Source: an uncultured Nostocoides sp.
Lineage (GTDB): Bacteria; Actinomycetota; Actinomycetes; Actinomycetales; Dermatophilaceae
NCBI GenBank assembly: GCA_936931335.1
Contig: CAKZIH010000004.1
Coordinates: forward strand, 1 to 26,274
Direction: 5' to 3'
Length of the DNA: 26,274 bases
Made by a program: the position numbers and the translations under genes. The notes under the pieces were generated by a model. It was not told the DNA's origin and did not search any database. It was given only the letters and a program-made list of their open reading frames with translations. This document shows positions 14,812 through 22,373 of the stretch, piece after piece. Position 1 is the first letter of the stretch, and each line of letters opens with the position of its first letter.

Positions 14812-17292
14812 CTAGCCCCGGGGCGTCAAAGTCCCGGTTGGCTTGGGCTTCGGCGTCGTCGGCTTGGGCGTCGTCGGTTTCGGCGTGGACGACGTCGTGG
14901 GTGCCGGGGTGCTCGACGCGGAGCTCGAACTGGACGTGGATGAAGAGGTCGGGCGGTTCGACGTCGGGGGTGGCGGCGGGGGCGGGACGTAGCCGGTCGA
15001 GGTCAGCAGGGTGATGGTCGTACCCCGAGCCGCGGTGCCAGAGGGAGCGGTGCCCCCGACCAGACCCGCCGGGATTGTCGACTGGATAGTCCCGCCCACG
15101 ACCGCGTCAAAGCCGGCGGAGCGCAGGATCGCCGTGGCATCGGCGACAGATCGACCGGCGACACTGGGGACCCCGACCTGGTCGCCGTAAAGAATCTTGT
15201 AGTCGACCGCCGGGAAGGACTCGATCGGCATCCCTTGGGTGACAAACCCCATGATCCGACCCCAGAGCGGCGCCGCGATCGTCCCACCGAAGACGCTGCC
15301 GTAATACACGCCACCGATGTTGATCCCGTCCATTTCCTTCTGCTGGATCGGAGTGCCGACGTATACCGCCGTCGCCAGTTGCGGGGTGTACCCGACGAAC
15401 CACGACTGAGCGTGCCCTTCGTGGGTTCCCGTCTTGCCCGCGGCGGGCCGGCCGATTCCGGCGGCCGTGCCGGTACCCCCGGAGATGACGCCGCGCAGGA
15501 GTTCATCGGCACCGGCGGCGATCTTCGGGTCGAGCACCTGCTTGCACTTGGGGGCCGGCAGCTTGATCTTCTTGCCGGCCGCGGTGGTGATGGACTCGAT
15601 GGGGGTCGGGGGGCACCACTTCCCATTGGCCGCGATGGTCGCGTACACATTCGCCAGCGTGAGCGGCGGCATCGACCCCGACCCAAGGACCAGGTTGGAC
15701 GGTGCCGGCTGCACCTTCTTCCCGTTCCCGTCGAAGGCCCCCATCCGGCTCCACATCTCGCCGACCTTGCAGCCGCCGAGCGAGATCATGGTCGCGGCGA
15801 ATGCGGTGTTCACTGAGTTCGCGGTGGCCTCGCGGAAGGACATCGTTGGGCCCGCCGTGGTGTAGTCATTCCGCACCCGCCACGGGTCGGCGCTGCTGCA
15901 TTCGTCCCGATAGACGGTGGGCTCGAAAACGTAGGCCTGGCTTTGTGCGGGGCCGGCACCCGGGGCGGGGACAACCCCATTGACCGGCATCCCCGACTCA
16001 AGCGCGGTGAGCAGGGTGAAGACCTTCGCCGTCGACCCGATCGGGAAGCCGAGAGTGCCGCCATACGCCATGGGTACGACCCAGCTCTGGGTCGTGCGGG
16101 CCAGGGAGGACTTCTGGTCCTTGGTTTGGCCGTACTCGGAGGTCTGCACCATCGAGAGCACCTTGCCGGTGCCCGGCTCGACGATCGCGGACGCGGCGCC
16201 CACGCCGGAGCTGTCCCCGGTCGGGACGCGGGAGGTCAGCATCTTGAAGATCGGCTGCTGCCACGAGCCGCGCAGCGTGGTCTTGATCCGCAGCCCCCCC
16301 CGGTTGATCGCCAGCGTGCGCTCGTCGACGTTCTTGCCCAGCGCCGGCAGCGTCTTGAGGTAGGCGATCACGTAATTGCAGAAGTACGGCTCGGAGCTGC
16401 GGTCACAGGTCCCGCCCTCGTTCTCGCGGATCCGCAGCATGTCCTTGACCTTGATCTTCTTCGCTGCGGCGGCCTCGGTCTTGTTGATCATCCCGAGGCG
16501 GAGCATTCGGTCCAACACCAGGTCCCGGCGCTCCTGTGCGGCCTTGGGGTTGCGACGCGGGTCGGCGGTGCCGGGGCTCTGCACCACGCCAGCCAGGGTC
16601 GCCGCCTGGCTCAGGTTCAGGTCCTTGGCATTGACATTGAAGTAGTGGCGCGCGGCGGCCTCAATGCCATACGCCTGGTCGCCGTAATACGCGAGGTTGA
16701 GATAACCGGTGAGAATCTGCTTCTTGGTCATCTGCTTTTCGACCTGCATGGCCAGCGCGATTTCACGCAGCTTGCGGGCGTAATTGACCTCGACCGCGGC
16801 CGCGGCGGCGTCCTCATCACCCTTCTTGAGCGCCTCATTCTGCAAGGTCAGCTTGACGTACTGCTGCGTCAGTGAGGAGCCACCCTGGGTGGAATTGCCC
16901 GCTGCATTATTGAAGAAGGCACGCGCGGTGCCGCGCACATCCAGCGCCCCGTGCTCATAGAAGCGGCTGTCCTCAATCGCCAACTGCGCCTTCTGCATGA
17001 TCGGCGCGACCTGGCTGAGCTTCACCACGATCCGGTTCTGGTCGTAGGGCGTGGCGATCAGCTTGCCCTCGGCGTCCCGGATCTGCGACTGCTCCGACAG
17101 GCCCGTTGTGTCGAATGTGGTGTCGATGGTGTCGAAGGCCGCGATCGACTTGGTGGTCGTCGAGCCCATCACCCCCACGGCCGGCATCAGCACCCCGGCG
17201 GCGAGCAGCCCCATCGCCACGCTCACGGCGAGGAAGGCGGCCACGAGGGAAAACAGGTGCGGCATTGACGCACGATCGGGGCGCACTGGCAT
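14812..17292 (-). CDS. ponA2: Bifunctional class A penicillin-binding protein with PASTA domain (PonA2-like)
   Basis: An 826-residue enzyme that polymerises and cross-links peptidoglycan at the outer face of the membrane. Order: short cytoplasmic start, membrane helix (13-36), glycosyltransferase domain with the catalytic EDSRFYEHGA (E107), QGGSSLTQQ (136-144) and KLREI (174-178); then the transpeptidase with GSTAK (active Ser 420, Lys 423), SVN (493-495) and AGKTGT (620-622); a PASTA domain (VGVPSVAGRSVADATAIL to TITLLTSTG) and a Pro/Ser/Thr tail with TPKPT repeats. PASTA, cysteines near 296 and 305, and neighbours whiB4-like and Get3-like genes support the PonA2 type. ATG at 17292 is preferred: TACCCT ends 7 nt before it, implying a leaderless transcript; there is no ribosome site. 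Confidence 0.92.
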   Translation of the reverse strand: MPVRPDRASMPHLFSLVAAFLAVSVAMGLLAAGVLMPAVGVMGSTTTKSIAAFDTIDTTFDTTGLSEQSQIRDAEGKLIATPYDQNRIVVKLSQVAPIMQKAQLAIEDSRFYEHGALDVRGTARAFFNNAAGNSTQGGSSLTQQYVKLTLQNEALKKGDEDAAAAAVEVNYARKLREIALAMQVEKQMTKKQILTGYLNLAYYGDQAYGIEAAARHYFNVNAKDLNLSQAATLAGVVQSPGTADPRRNPKAAQERRDLVLDRMLRLGMINKTEAAAAKKIKVKDMLRIRENEGGTCDRSSEPYFCNYVIAYLKTLPALGKNVDERTLAINRGGLRIKTTLRGSWQQPIFKMLTSRVPTGDSSGVGAASAIVEPGTGKVLSMVQTSEYGQTKDQKSSLARTTQSWVVPMAYGGTLGFPIGSTAKVFTLLTALESGMPVNGVVPAPGAGPAQSQAYVFEPTVYRDECSSADPWRVRNDYTTAGPTMSFREATANSVNTAFAATMISLGGCKVGEMWSRMGAFDGNGKKVQPAPSNLVLGSGSMPPLTLANVYATIAANGKWCPPTPIESITTAAGKKIKLPAPKCKQVLDPKIAAGADELLRGVISGGTGTAAGIGRPAAGKTGTHEGHAQSWFVGYTPQLATAVYVGTPIQQKEMDGINIGGVYYGSVFGGTIAAPLWGRIMGFVTQGMPIESFPAVDYKILYGDQVGVPSVAGRSVADATAILRSAGFDAVVGGTIQSTIPAGLVGGTAPSGTAARGTTITLLTSTGYVPPPPPPPTSNRPTSSSTSSSSSASSTPAPTTSSTPKPTTPKPTTPKPKPTGTLTPRG

Positions 17293-17453
17293 GGAGGTCA
17301 GGGTAACCCGCATACCTGACAACCCGATCGTCTCGCCGCGCGTCTGGGTTACCCGGATGCCGCGGCACATGCTCCCCGCCCCGGGGGGCCCGCGGGCGCC
17401 CGCGGGCGCCCGCGTGCCGCGCACGCGCTCACGGGAGGGAGCTGGGTGCCAGG
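17293..17453. promoter_or_regulatory. Divergent control region between ponA2 and whiB4-like genes
   Basis: The ponA2 -10 box TACCCT (minus strand, 17300-17305) is 7 nt from its ATG. It overlaps GGGTAACCC (17301-17309). The same 9-mer recurs inverted as GGGTTACCC at 17346-17354, 45 bp away, which looks like a pair of operator half-sites or two sites for one regulator. Further on is a tandem 10-mer of CGCGGGCGCC (17391-17414). The whiB side has GGGAGGGAG about 13 nt before its ATG. No clear -10 box for whiB is visible. Confidence 0.4.
17391..17414. repeat. Tandem 10-bp GC repeat upstream of whiB4-like gene
   Basis: CGCGGGCGCC occurs twice in tandem, followed by CGCG (2.4 copies). The unit is nearly self-complementary (CCCGCGGG), so it could form hairpins or just be replication slippage in very GC-rich DNA. 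It lies 40 bp before the whiB start. Confidence 0.6.
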
Positions 17454-17750
17454 ATGAGTTTGCTGGCTCGCGTCGATATCGGTGATGGACCGGAGAATTG
17501 GGCCGCGCAAGGCGCATGCGTGACCAATGATCCCGACGCCCTATTCGTGCGCGGCAAGACACAACATGACGCCAAGGCCGTATGCCGTGAGTGCCCCGTC
17601 ATCCGGCAGTGCCTCGCCGACGCCTTGGATAACCGCATCGAGTTCGGGGTATGGGGTGGGCTCACCGAACGCGAACGCCGCGCCCTGCTGCGCCGCTACC
17701 CCCGAGTCCGCTCCTGGCAGGCCCGCTTGGTGCTCGGCCAGGCCGACTGA
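17454..17750 (+). CDS. whiB4: WhiB-family iron-sulphur regulator (WhiB4-like)
   Basis: A 98-residue protein with the four WhiB cysteines (C22, C44, C47, C53; C-x21-C-x2-C-x5-C) that hold a 4Fe-4S cluster, the GVWGG turn (residues 66-70 region) and a basic C-terminus (TERERRALLRRYPRVRSW) for DNA binding. WhiB proteins are actinobacterial redox- and NO-responsive regulators. The subgroup call WhiB4 rests mainly on position: divergent from a PonA2-like gene and next to the Get3-like pair, as Rv3681c is in M. tuberculosis. There WhiB4 is a redox-responsive repressor of oxidative-stress genes. The last codons (GCC GAC TGA) form one arm of a hairpin with the end of the convergent gene. Confidence 0.88.
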   Translation: MSLLARVDIGDGPENWAAQGACVTNDPDALFVRGKTQHDAKAVCRECPVIRQCLADALDNRIEFGVWGGLTERERRALLRRYPRVRSWQARLVLGQAD

Positions 17751-17774
17751 CCCGACGCGCCGAACTCAGTCGGC
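17742..17774. terminator. Bidirectional hairpin formed by two convergent gene ends
   Basis: GCCGACTGA (17742-17750, end of whiB) pairs over all 9 positions with TCAGTCGGC (17766-17774, end of the minus-strand ATPase), with a 15-nt loop holding the whole intergenic gap. Both genes end in the identical codons Ala-Asp-stop. Likely acts on transcripts from both sides; no T run. Confidence 0.5.
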
Positions 17775-18914
17775 GAGAGCCGCCCCGACCGACCGCAGGC
17801 CGTTGATGTCGTGGATATCCCGGGCGGCAGCGGGCACTTGAGTCAGCGCGACCCCTGGGTGCGAAGTGGCGAACCGGGCGATGTGCGCCTGGTGGCGTTC
17901 GGCATTCGCCGACAGTTCCGCGTGCAGCCGCAAGAGACCCGCGCTCGCTGACGACTTGGGACTGCCGCTTTCCAAGACCTCGGCCGCATCCTCGGCGCGT
18001 ACCCGGCTGAGGGCTCCGGCGACATTCTGGACCCGGTTGACCACGACGCCGGCCAGCGGCATCGCCTCCCGGACCAGTCGGTCGGTGAAGAACGCCGCCT
18101 CGCGCAGCGCATCGCGCTCGGGCGCGGCGACCACGACGAATGCCGTTTCCTGGTCCTTGAGCAGGGCATAGGTCTGGTCCGCGCGCTCCCGGAAGCCACC
18201 GAACATGGTGTCCATCGCGGCGACGAAGGTCTGCACGTCGCGCAGCAAGTCACCACCCAGCACCTTGGTCATCACCCCCATGGCCATGGTCATGGTCGCC
18301 CCGACCGCCTTGACGTAGGCCTTGCCTCCCGCCTTCGCCGGCGCCATCAGCACCCGGATGAGGCGGCCGTCGAGGAAGGACCCGAGTCGCTTGGGAGCAT
18401 CGAGGAAGTCCAGCGCCGAGCGGGACGGTGGGGTGTCGACCACGATGAGATCCCACCGACCGTCGGCCTCGCTCTGGGCGCGCAACTGCCCGAGCTTCTC
18501 CATCGCCATGTATTCCTGGGTGCCCGCAAAAGAGGAGGAGACCGCGACATAAAACGGATTGGCGAGGATCTGGGCGGCCTTTTCCGGGCTGGCGTGCGCT
18601 TCCACGACCTCATCAAAGGTCCGCTTCATGTCGAGCATCATCGCGTCGAGGCTGCCGCCATTGGCCGGGTCCACTCCGGAGACCGGGCGGGGGGTGTTAT
18701 CCAGGGCGGTCAGCCCGAGCGATTGCGCCAGCCGCAGCGCCGGGTCGATGGTCAGCACGACGACCCGGCGGCCCTGGTCGGCGGCGCGCAGCCCGAGCGC
18801 CGCAGCGGTAGTCGTCTTGCCGACCCCACCGGAGCCGCAGCAGACGATGATCCGCTTGCTGCGGTCGGCCAGCAGGGCGTCGAGGTCGAGTTCCACCGTG
18901 CGCGGGCGGCCCAT
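17766..18914 (-). CDS. Get3/ArsA-like ATPase, second of pair (Rv3680-like)
   Basis: A 382-residue P-loop ATPase of the ArsA/Get3 group. The Walker A reads GSGGVGKTT (27-35): the signature lysine of the deviant Walker A (GKGG) is a serine here. Other motifs are LTIDPALRLAQSLG (switch-like region), MAMEKLGQL, and DLIVVDTPPSRSALDFLDAP. It starts at ATG 18914 in a TAATG overlap with the stop of the upstream ATPase, so the two are coupled and probably form a heterodimer. In Mycobacterium the pair is linked to stress tolerance and was named for its likeness to Get3; cargo is unknown. There is no arsenic gene near, so an arsenite pump is unlikely. Confidence 0.88.
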   Translation of the reverse strand: MGRPRTVELDLDALLADRSKRIIVCCGSGGVGKTTTAAALGLRAADQGRRVVVLTIDPALRLAQSLGLTALDNTPRPVSGVDPANGGSLDAMMLDMKRTFDEVVEAHASPEKAAQILANPFYVAVSSSFAGTQEYMAMEKLGQLRAQSEADGRWDLIVVDTPPSRSALDFLDAPKRLGSFLDGRLIRVLMAPAKAGGKAYVKAVGATMTMAMGVMTKVLGGDLLRDVQTFVAAMDTMFGGFRERADQTYALLKDQETAFVVVAAPERDALREAAFFTDRLVREAMPLAGVVVNRVQNVAGALSRVRAEDAAEVLESGSPKSSASAGLLRLHAELSANAERHQAHIARFATSHPGVALTQVPAAARDIHDINGLRSVGAALAD

Positions 18915-19918
18915 TACACCATCCCCTGGGTATGCAGTTCGTCAGCCAGCACGCCGATGCCACCGCGGTCCAGGCCCTCGCTGAGCGCGGGGAGGTAATA
19001 GACCTGGCGGCCGCGGTCCTGGATGCGCTGGTCTTGCTCGGCCTGCAGATCCAGCCGCTGGAGGTGGTCGTTCGCTTCGGCGAGCAGCACCTCGGTGATG
19101 GCCTCGGAGTCGGGGACTCCGGCGGTGGCCAGGTCCGCGGTCAGCGCAGTCGTGAACTTCTTGCCGGCACCGGCGGAGAGGGCATCCAGGTCCGGGTCGC
19201 CGAGGATCGGGTCGCGGACTTGGTTGACCACGACCGCGCCGAGGGGCAATGACATCCGGTCGAGTTCGTCGAGCGCATCGAGGCACTCCTGCACCGGCAT
19301 CTCCTCGAGCAGGGTGACCAGGTGCACGGCCGTCGCCCGGCTTTGCAGCAGCGCGGTGATCGAATCGGCCTGGCCCTTGATCGGACCCACTCGGGCGACC
19401 TCGGCGAGTTCCTCGTTGACCCCGAGGAAGCGGGCGATCCGCCCGGTGGGCGGGGCGTCGAGGACGACCGCGTCATACGTCGGGGCGGCATTGCGGCCGC
19501 GCCCGGAGGTGCGCCCTACGGCCTCATAGACCTTGCCGATGAGCAGGACGTCGCGCACACCCGGGGCAATCGTGGTGGCGAAGTCGGTGGCGCCGACCTT
19601 GTCCAGCAGCGAACCGGCTCGCCCGAGCTTGTAGAAACGCTGCAGGTAGTCCAGTAGCGCGGCCTTGGGCTGGACCGCCATACCCCACAGGCTGCCGCCG
19701 GACGGGTCCTCGAGGATCAGGGTCTCGGCGTGCGGCAGCGGCGGGATGTCGAAGGTCTGGCTGATGCCTTGGCGTTCCTCGACCTCGGCCAGCAGGACCT
19801 TTTTGCCCTGCCGAGCCAGCGCCACGCTCAGCGCAGCGGCGACGGTCGTTTTGCCGGTGCCGCCTTTGCCCGTGACCACGTGTAAGCGGACGCCGGAGGC
19901 GGGGGAATAGCCGGTCAC
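18914..19918 (-). CDS. Get3/ArsA-like ATPase, first of pair (Rv3679-like)
   Basis: A 334-residue ATPase with an intact deviant Walker A (VTGKGGTGKTTVAAALS, residues 15-31), EVEERQGISQTFDIPPLP, the TTIAPGVRDVLLIGKVYEA segment, VVLDAPPTGRIARFL and AVVVNQVRDPIL. Together these match the first member of the actinobacterial Get3-like pair. GTG at 19918 is chosen over upstream codons since TAGGCT ends 7 nt before it, giving a leaderless start, and the protein then begins close to the P-loop as in homologues. Its TAA stop overlaps the ATG of the partner. The gene is divergent from DUF4177. Confidence 0.88.
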   Translation of the reverse strand: MTGYSPASGVRLHVVTGKGGTGKTTVAAALSVALARQGKKVLLAEVEERQGISQTFDIPPLPHAETLILEDPSGGSLWGMAVQPKAALLDYLQRFYKLGRAGSLLDKVGATDFATTIAPGVRDVLLIGKVYEAVGRTSGRGRNAAPTYDAVVLDAPPTGRIARFLGVNEELAEVARVGPIKGQADSITALLQSRATAVHLVTLLEEMPVQECLDALDELDRMSLPLGAVVVNQVRDPILGDPDLDALSAGAGKKFTTALTADLATAGVPDSEAITEVLLAEANDHLQRLDLQAEQDQRIQDRGRQVYYLPALSEGLDRGGIGVLADELHTQGMV

Positions 19919-19925
19919 AGCGACA

Positions 19926-19931
19926 AGCCTA
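19926..19931 (-). promoter_or_regulatory. -10 box of the Get3-like pair, probably leaderless
   Basis: On the minus strand TAGGCT, then 7 nt, then GTG at 19918-19916. No ribosome site between. The predicted transcription start falls on the start codon. Confidence 0.45.
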
Positions 19932-20000
19932 AATGCGCCCGGGGTGCGGCATCGGTGCGAGCAGGTGTGACACAAACCGCGCGTCGTCGGTCGGGGTGGA

Positions 20001-20006
20001 TAGGGT
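20001..20006 (+). promoter_or_regulatory. -10 box of the DUF4177 gene, probably leaderless
   Basis: TAGGGT, 7 nt, then ATG at 20014; the same geometry as menB and the divergent ATPase gene 96 bp away. Confidence 0.45.
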
Positions 20007-20013
20007 CGCGACC

Positions 20014-20169
20014 ATGACCCGCTGGGAATACGCCACCGTCCCCTTGCTCGTCCACGCCACCAAGCAGATCCTCGACAACTGGGGTACTGATGGCTGGGAA
20101 TTGGTCCAGGTTGTGCCCGGGCCCGACGGCAATGGGCTCGTCGCCTACTTCAAGCGCCCCGTCGAGTGA
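20014..20169 (+). CDS. DUF4177 domain-containing small protein
   Basis: A 51-residue protein. The pattern WEYATVPLL, ILDNWGTDGWELVQVVPGPD and LVAYFKRP is that of the DUF4177 family (W-E-Y...GW-E-L-V...YFKRP). In M. tuberculosis a protein of this kind (Rv3678A) sits in the same place between the Get3-like pair and the RidA-like gene. The role is unknown. The ATG at 20014 fits both family start and a -10 box 7 nt upstream. The next gene starts 23 bp after its stop. Confidence 0.85.
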   Translation: MTRWEYATVPLLVHATKQILDNWGTDGWELVQVVPGPDGNGLVAYFKRPVE

Positions 20170-20192
20170 CCCGATCCGTTAAGGAGCCCCGT

Positions 20193-20663
20193 ATGTCCGC
20201 AGTTGAAGACCGCCTGTCCGAGCTCGGCGTCACCGTCCCCGATGTGGTTCCGCCGGTGGCCACCTATATCCCCGCGCTGCGCAACGGTGACCTGGTGTAC
20301 ACCTCGGGCCAGTTGCCCATGGTGTCCGGCTCCATGGCCGCCACCGGCGTGGTCGGCGAGGGTGAGGGCCAGGTCTCCCCGGAGCAGGCCAAGGAGTTGG
20401 CCCGCATCTGTGCGATCAACGCCATCGCCGCCGTGAAGTCGGTCATCGGTGACCTGGACCAGGTCACCCGCGTGGTGAAGGTCGTCGGGTTCGTTGCCAG
20501 CGATCCCTCCTTCACCGGTCAGCCCGCCGTGATCAATGGCGCCAGTGACCTCCTCGGCGCCGCCTTCGGCGACGCCGGAGTGCACGCCCGCTCGGCCGTC
20601 GGCGTCGCGTCCCTCCCGCTGGGCGCTCCGGTCGAGGTCGAGATCATCGTCGCCGTCGCCTGA
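20193..20663 (+). CDS. RidA family protein (Rv3678c-like)
   Basis: A 156-residue YjgF/RidA-fold protein. Landmarks: PPVATYIPALRNGDLVYTSG, QLPMVSG, AAVKSVIGDLDQVTRVVKVV, GVASLPLGAPVEVEIIVAVA. RidA proteins hydrolyse reactive enamine/imine intermediates; this subgroup (longer N-terminus, SELGVTVPDVVPPV) is not the archetypal RidA, and the Arg that binds the substrate carboxylate is replaced around GVASLPLG, where archetypes have RxxxxVxxLP, so a different substrate is likely. ATG at 20193 has AAGGAG six nt upstream. It is intact, unlike the RidA-like remnant at 7128. Confidence 0.88.
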   Translation: MSAVEDRLSELGVTVPDVVPPVATYIPALRNGDLVYTSGQLPMVSGSMAATGVVGEGEGQVSPEQAKELARICAINAIAAVKSVIGDLDQVTRVVKVVGFVASDPSFTGQPAVINGASDLLGAAFGDAGVHARSAVGVASLPLGAPVEVEIIVAVA

Positions 20664-20671
20664 TCGCCCGT

Positions 20672-21487
20672 ATGCCGCAGCGCACCTTCCCGATGGCCGT
20701 CACCGGCGAGCTGGCCGAGCGGTATGCCGCCTGGGTCGACGCACCCGACGCGGGCGCGCGGGCCAAGCTCGCCGCCACGGTGATGCTGGTGCGCGACGGC
20801 GCTGCTGGGGTGGAAGTGTTCGTCCAGCGACGGGTGGCGTCCATGGCGTTTGCCGCGCGGCGCGTGGTCTTCCCCGGCGGCAGTGTTGATCCGGGTGATC
20901 ACGGGCCGCTGCCGTGGGCCGGGCCATCGCTCGCCGACTGGGCGGGCGTTCTCGACGCCCCGGTCGAGGTGGCGAATGCGCTGGTCAGCGCCGCCATCCG
21001 GGAACTCTTCGAAGAGGCGGGCGTGCTGCTGGCCGGGCCGGACGGCCATACCGTGCTCGGGGCGGCGCGCGAGGATGTGCGCCTGGCTCGCCAGCGCGTC
21101 TTGGCCCGGCAGGCCGGGCTCGGCGCCATCTTCGGCGAACTCGGGCTGGTCGCCCGCACCGATCTGCTCGGGTATGCGGCGCATTGGATTACCCCCGAGG
21201 TCGAGCCGCGACGCTACGACACGCACTTCTTCACCGCCCTGCTGCCGCCGGCGCAGGAGGCGGATGGGGGAACCACCGAGGCGGAATCCGCCGAATGGGC
21301 GCGGCCGGCCGACCTCCTGAGCGACGCCGACGATGTGCTCATGCCGCCGACGCGGGTCTGCCTGGAAATGCTGGCCTCGGCGGACTCCGCTGCCGAAATC
21401 GTCGCTCGGCGCGCGCCGGTGCCCGCGGTCAAGCCGCGACCGGTCCCGCACGCCGGAGGCTGGGGCATGCAGGCGGACCTGCCATGA
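20672..21487 (+). CDS. NUDIX hydrolase with interrupted Nudix box
   Basis: A 271-residue NUDIX-fold protein. The Nudix box is split: FPGGSVDPGD (67-76) is followed by about 30 extra residues (Trp/Pro-rich) before AIRELFEEAGVLL (108-120). This long-insert form is typical of a larger NUDIX group related to eukaryotic NUDT19. Hydrolysis of a nucleoside diphosphate derivative, possibly a CoA compound, is inferred. The ATG lies 8 bp after the ridA stop with no ribosome site, so reinitiation is probable. An ATG at 20693 is a possible later start. The gene is followed at 40 bp by the metallo-beta-lactamase gene. Confidence 0.83.
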   Translation: MPQRTFPMAVTGELAERYAAWVDAPDAGARAKLAATVMLVRDGAAGVEVFVQRRVASMAFAARRVVFPGGSVDPGDHGPLPWAGPSLADWAGVLDAPVEVANALVSAAIRELFEEAGVLLAGPDGHTVLGAAREDVRLARQRVLARQAGLGAIFGELGLVARTDLLGYAAHWITPEVEPRRYDTHFFTALLPPAQEADGGTTEAESAEWARPADLLSDADDVLMPPTRVCLEMLASADSAAEIVARRAPVPAVKPRPVPHAGGWGMQADLP

Positions 21488-21527
21488 CCGGGTGCCGGCG
21501 CGACCGGATCAACCGTCAGGAGAAGAG

Positions 21528-22331
21528 ATGAGCGGCCCACCCGCCTCAAGCGCGATGCCATGGAGCGGCGGGGTCATCACACCGCACGCGACCTGCATCC
21601 TCGCTCCGAACCCGGGCCCGATGACCCTCGACGGGACCAACACCTGGGTGGTGATGAGCCCGAGCGCCGACGAAGCGATCGTTGTGGACCCAGGGCCGCG
21701 GCTGCGCGAGCACCTCGAGGCGGTGGCGGGTTTTGTCGCGGGCCGGCAGGCGCGAGTGGTGGCCACCGTGCTGACCCACGGTCACCCCGACCATGCGGAC
21801 GGGGCCCAAGAGTTCGCGGAACTGACCGGTTCCCCGATCCGCGCTGTTGGCCGCGGTCACGACGACCTGGCCGATGGGGATGTGCTGCGGGCGGGTCCGG
21901 TCGAGCTGCGCGTGGTGGCGACCCCCGGGCATACCGCGGACTCGGTGTCCTTCGTGCTCGACGCCGACTCCGCCCTGCTCACCGGAGACACGGTCCTGGG
22001 GCGGGGCACCACCGTGGTCGCCCACCCCGATGGTGAGCTCGCGGCATACCTGGACTCACTGGAACGGATCCGAGAACTCGTCGGCGGCGGATCGGTGGCC
22101 ACGATCCTGCCCGGGCACGGCCCGATGGTGCCGGATGCGGCGGCCATGGTCGCCTTCTATCAGCAGCACCGGCGCGAGCGGCTCGAGCAGGTGCGCCAAG
22201 CGCTCGCTGACGGCGCCGAGGGAGTTGACGACGTCCTCAACGCCGTCTATGCCGAGCTACCCGCGGAGGTATGGCCGGCGGCGCGCCTGTCGATCGCCGC
22301 GCAGCTCGACTATCTCGCCGCCGCCGACTGA
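21528..22331 (+). CDS. Metallo-beta-lactamase-fold hydrolase (Rv3677c-like)
   Basis: A 267-residue MBL-fold protein. Metal ligands: THGHPDHADG (H84, H86, D88, H89), PGHTADSVSF, TGDTVLGRGTTV (bridging Asp) and LPGHGPMV. The N-terminal NPGPMTLDGTNTWV and a C-terminal winged-helix-like segment (EGVDDVLNAVYAELPAEVWP) place it in the LACTB2/glyoxalase II-like subgroup, which includes nucleases and thioesterases. ATG at 21528 has AGGAG seven nt upstream. It closes the DUF4177-RidA-NUDIX-MBL gene row and matches M. tuberculosis Rv3677c by place and sequence. The substrate is unknown. Confidence 0.88.
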   Translation: MSGPPASSAMPWSGGVITPHATCILAPNPGPMTLDGTNTWVVMSPSADEAIVVDPGPRLREHLEAVAGFVAGRQARVVATVLTHGHPDHADGAQEFAELTGSPIRAVGRGHDDLADGDVLRAGPVELRVVATPGHTADSVSFVLDADSALLTGDTVLGRGTTVVAHPDGELAAYLDSLERIRELVGGGSVATILPGHGPMVPDAAAMVAFYQQHRRERLEQVRQALADGAEGVDDVLNAVYAELPAEVWPAARLSIAAQLDYLAAAD

Positions 22332-22373
22332 CCGGGCCGTCCCCGGTATGCCGGCTTGCCGCCGTATGCCGCG

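Noticed and set aside
14878..15000. Repeats at the end of ponA2 as a mobile or regulatory repeat
   Set aside because: They are in frame and encode a low-complexity TPKPT and Ser-rich tail, normal for exported actinobacterial proteins.
17766..19918. Arsenite efflux ATPase ArsA
   Set aside because: No arsB, arsR, arsD or metal-binding cysteine triad is present, and the neighbours are those of the Get3-like pair.
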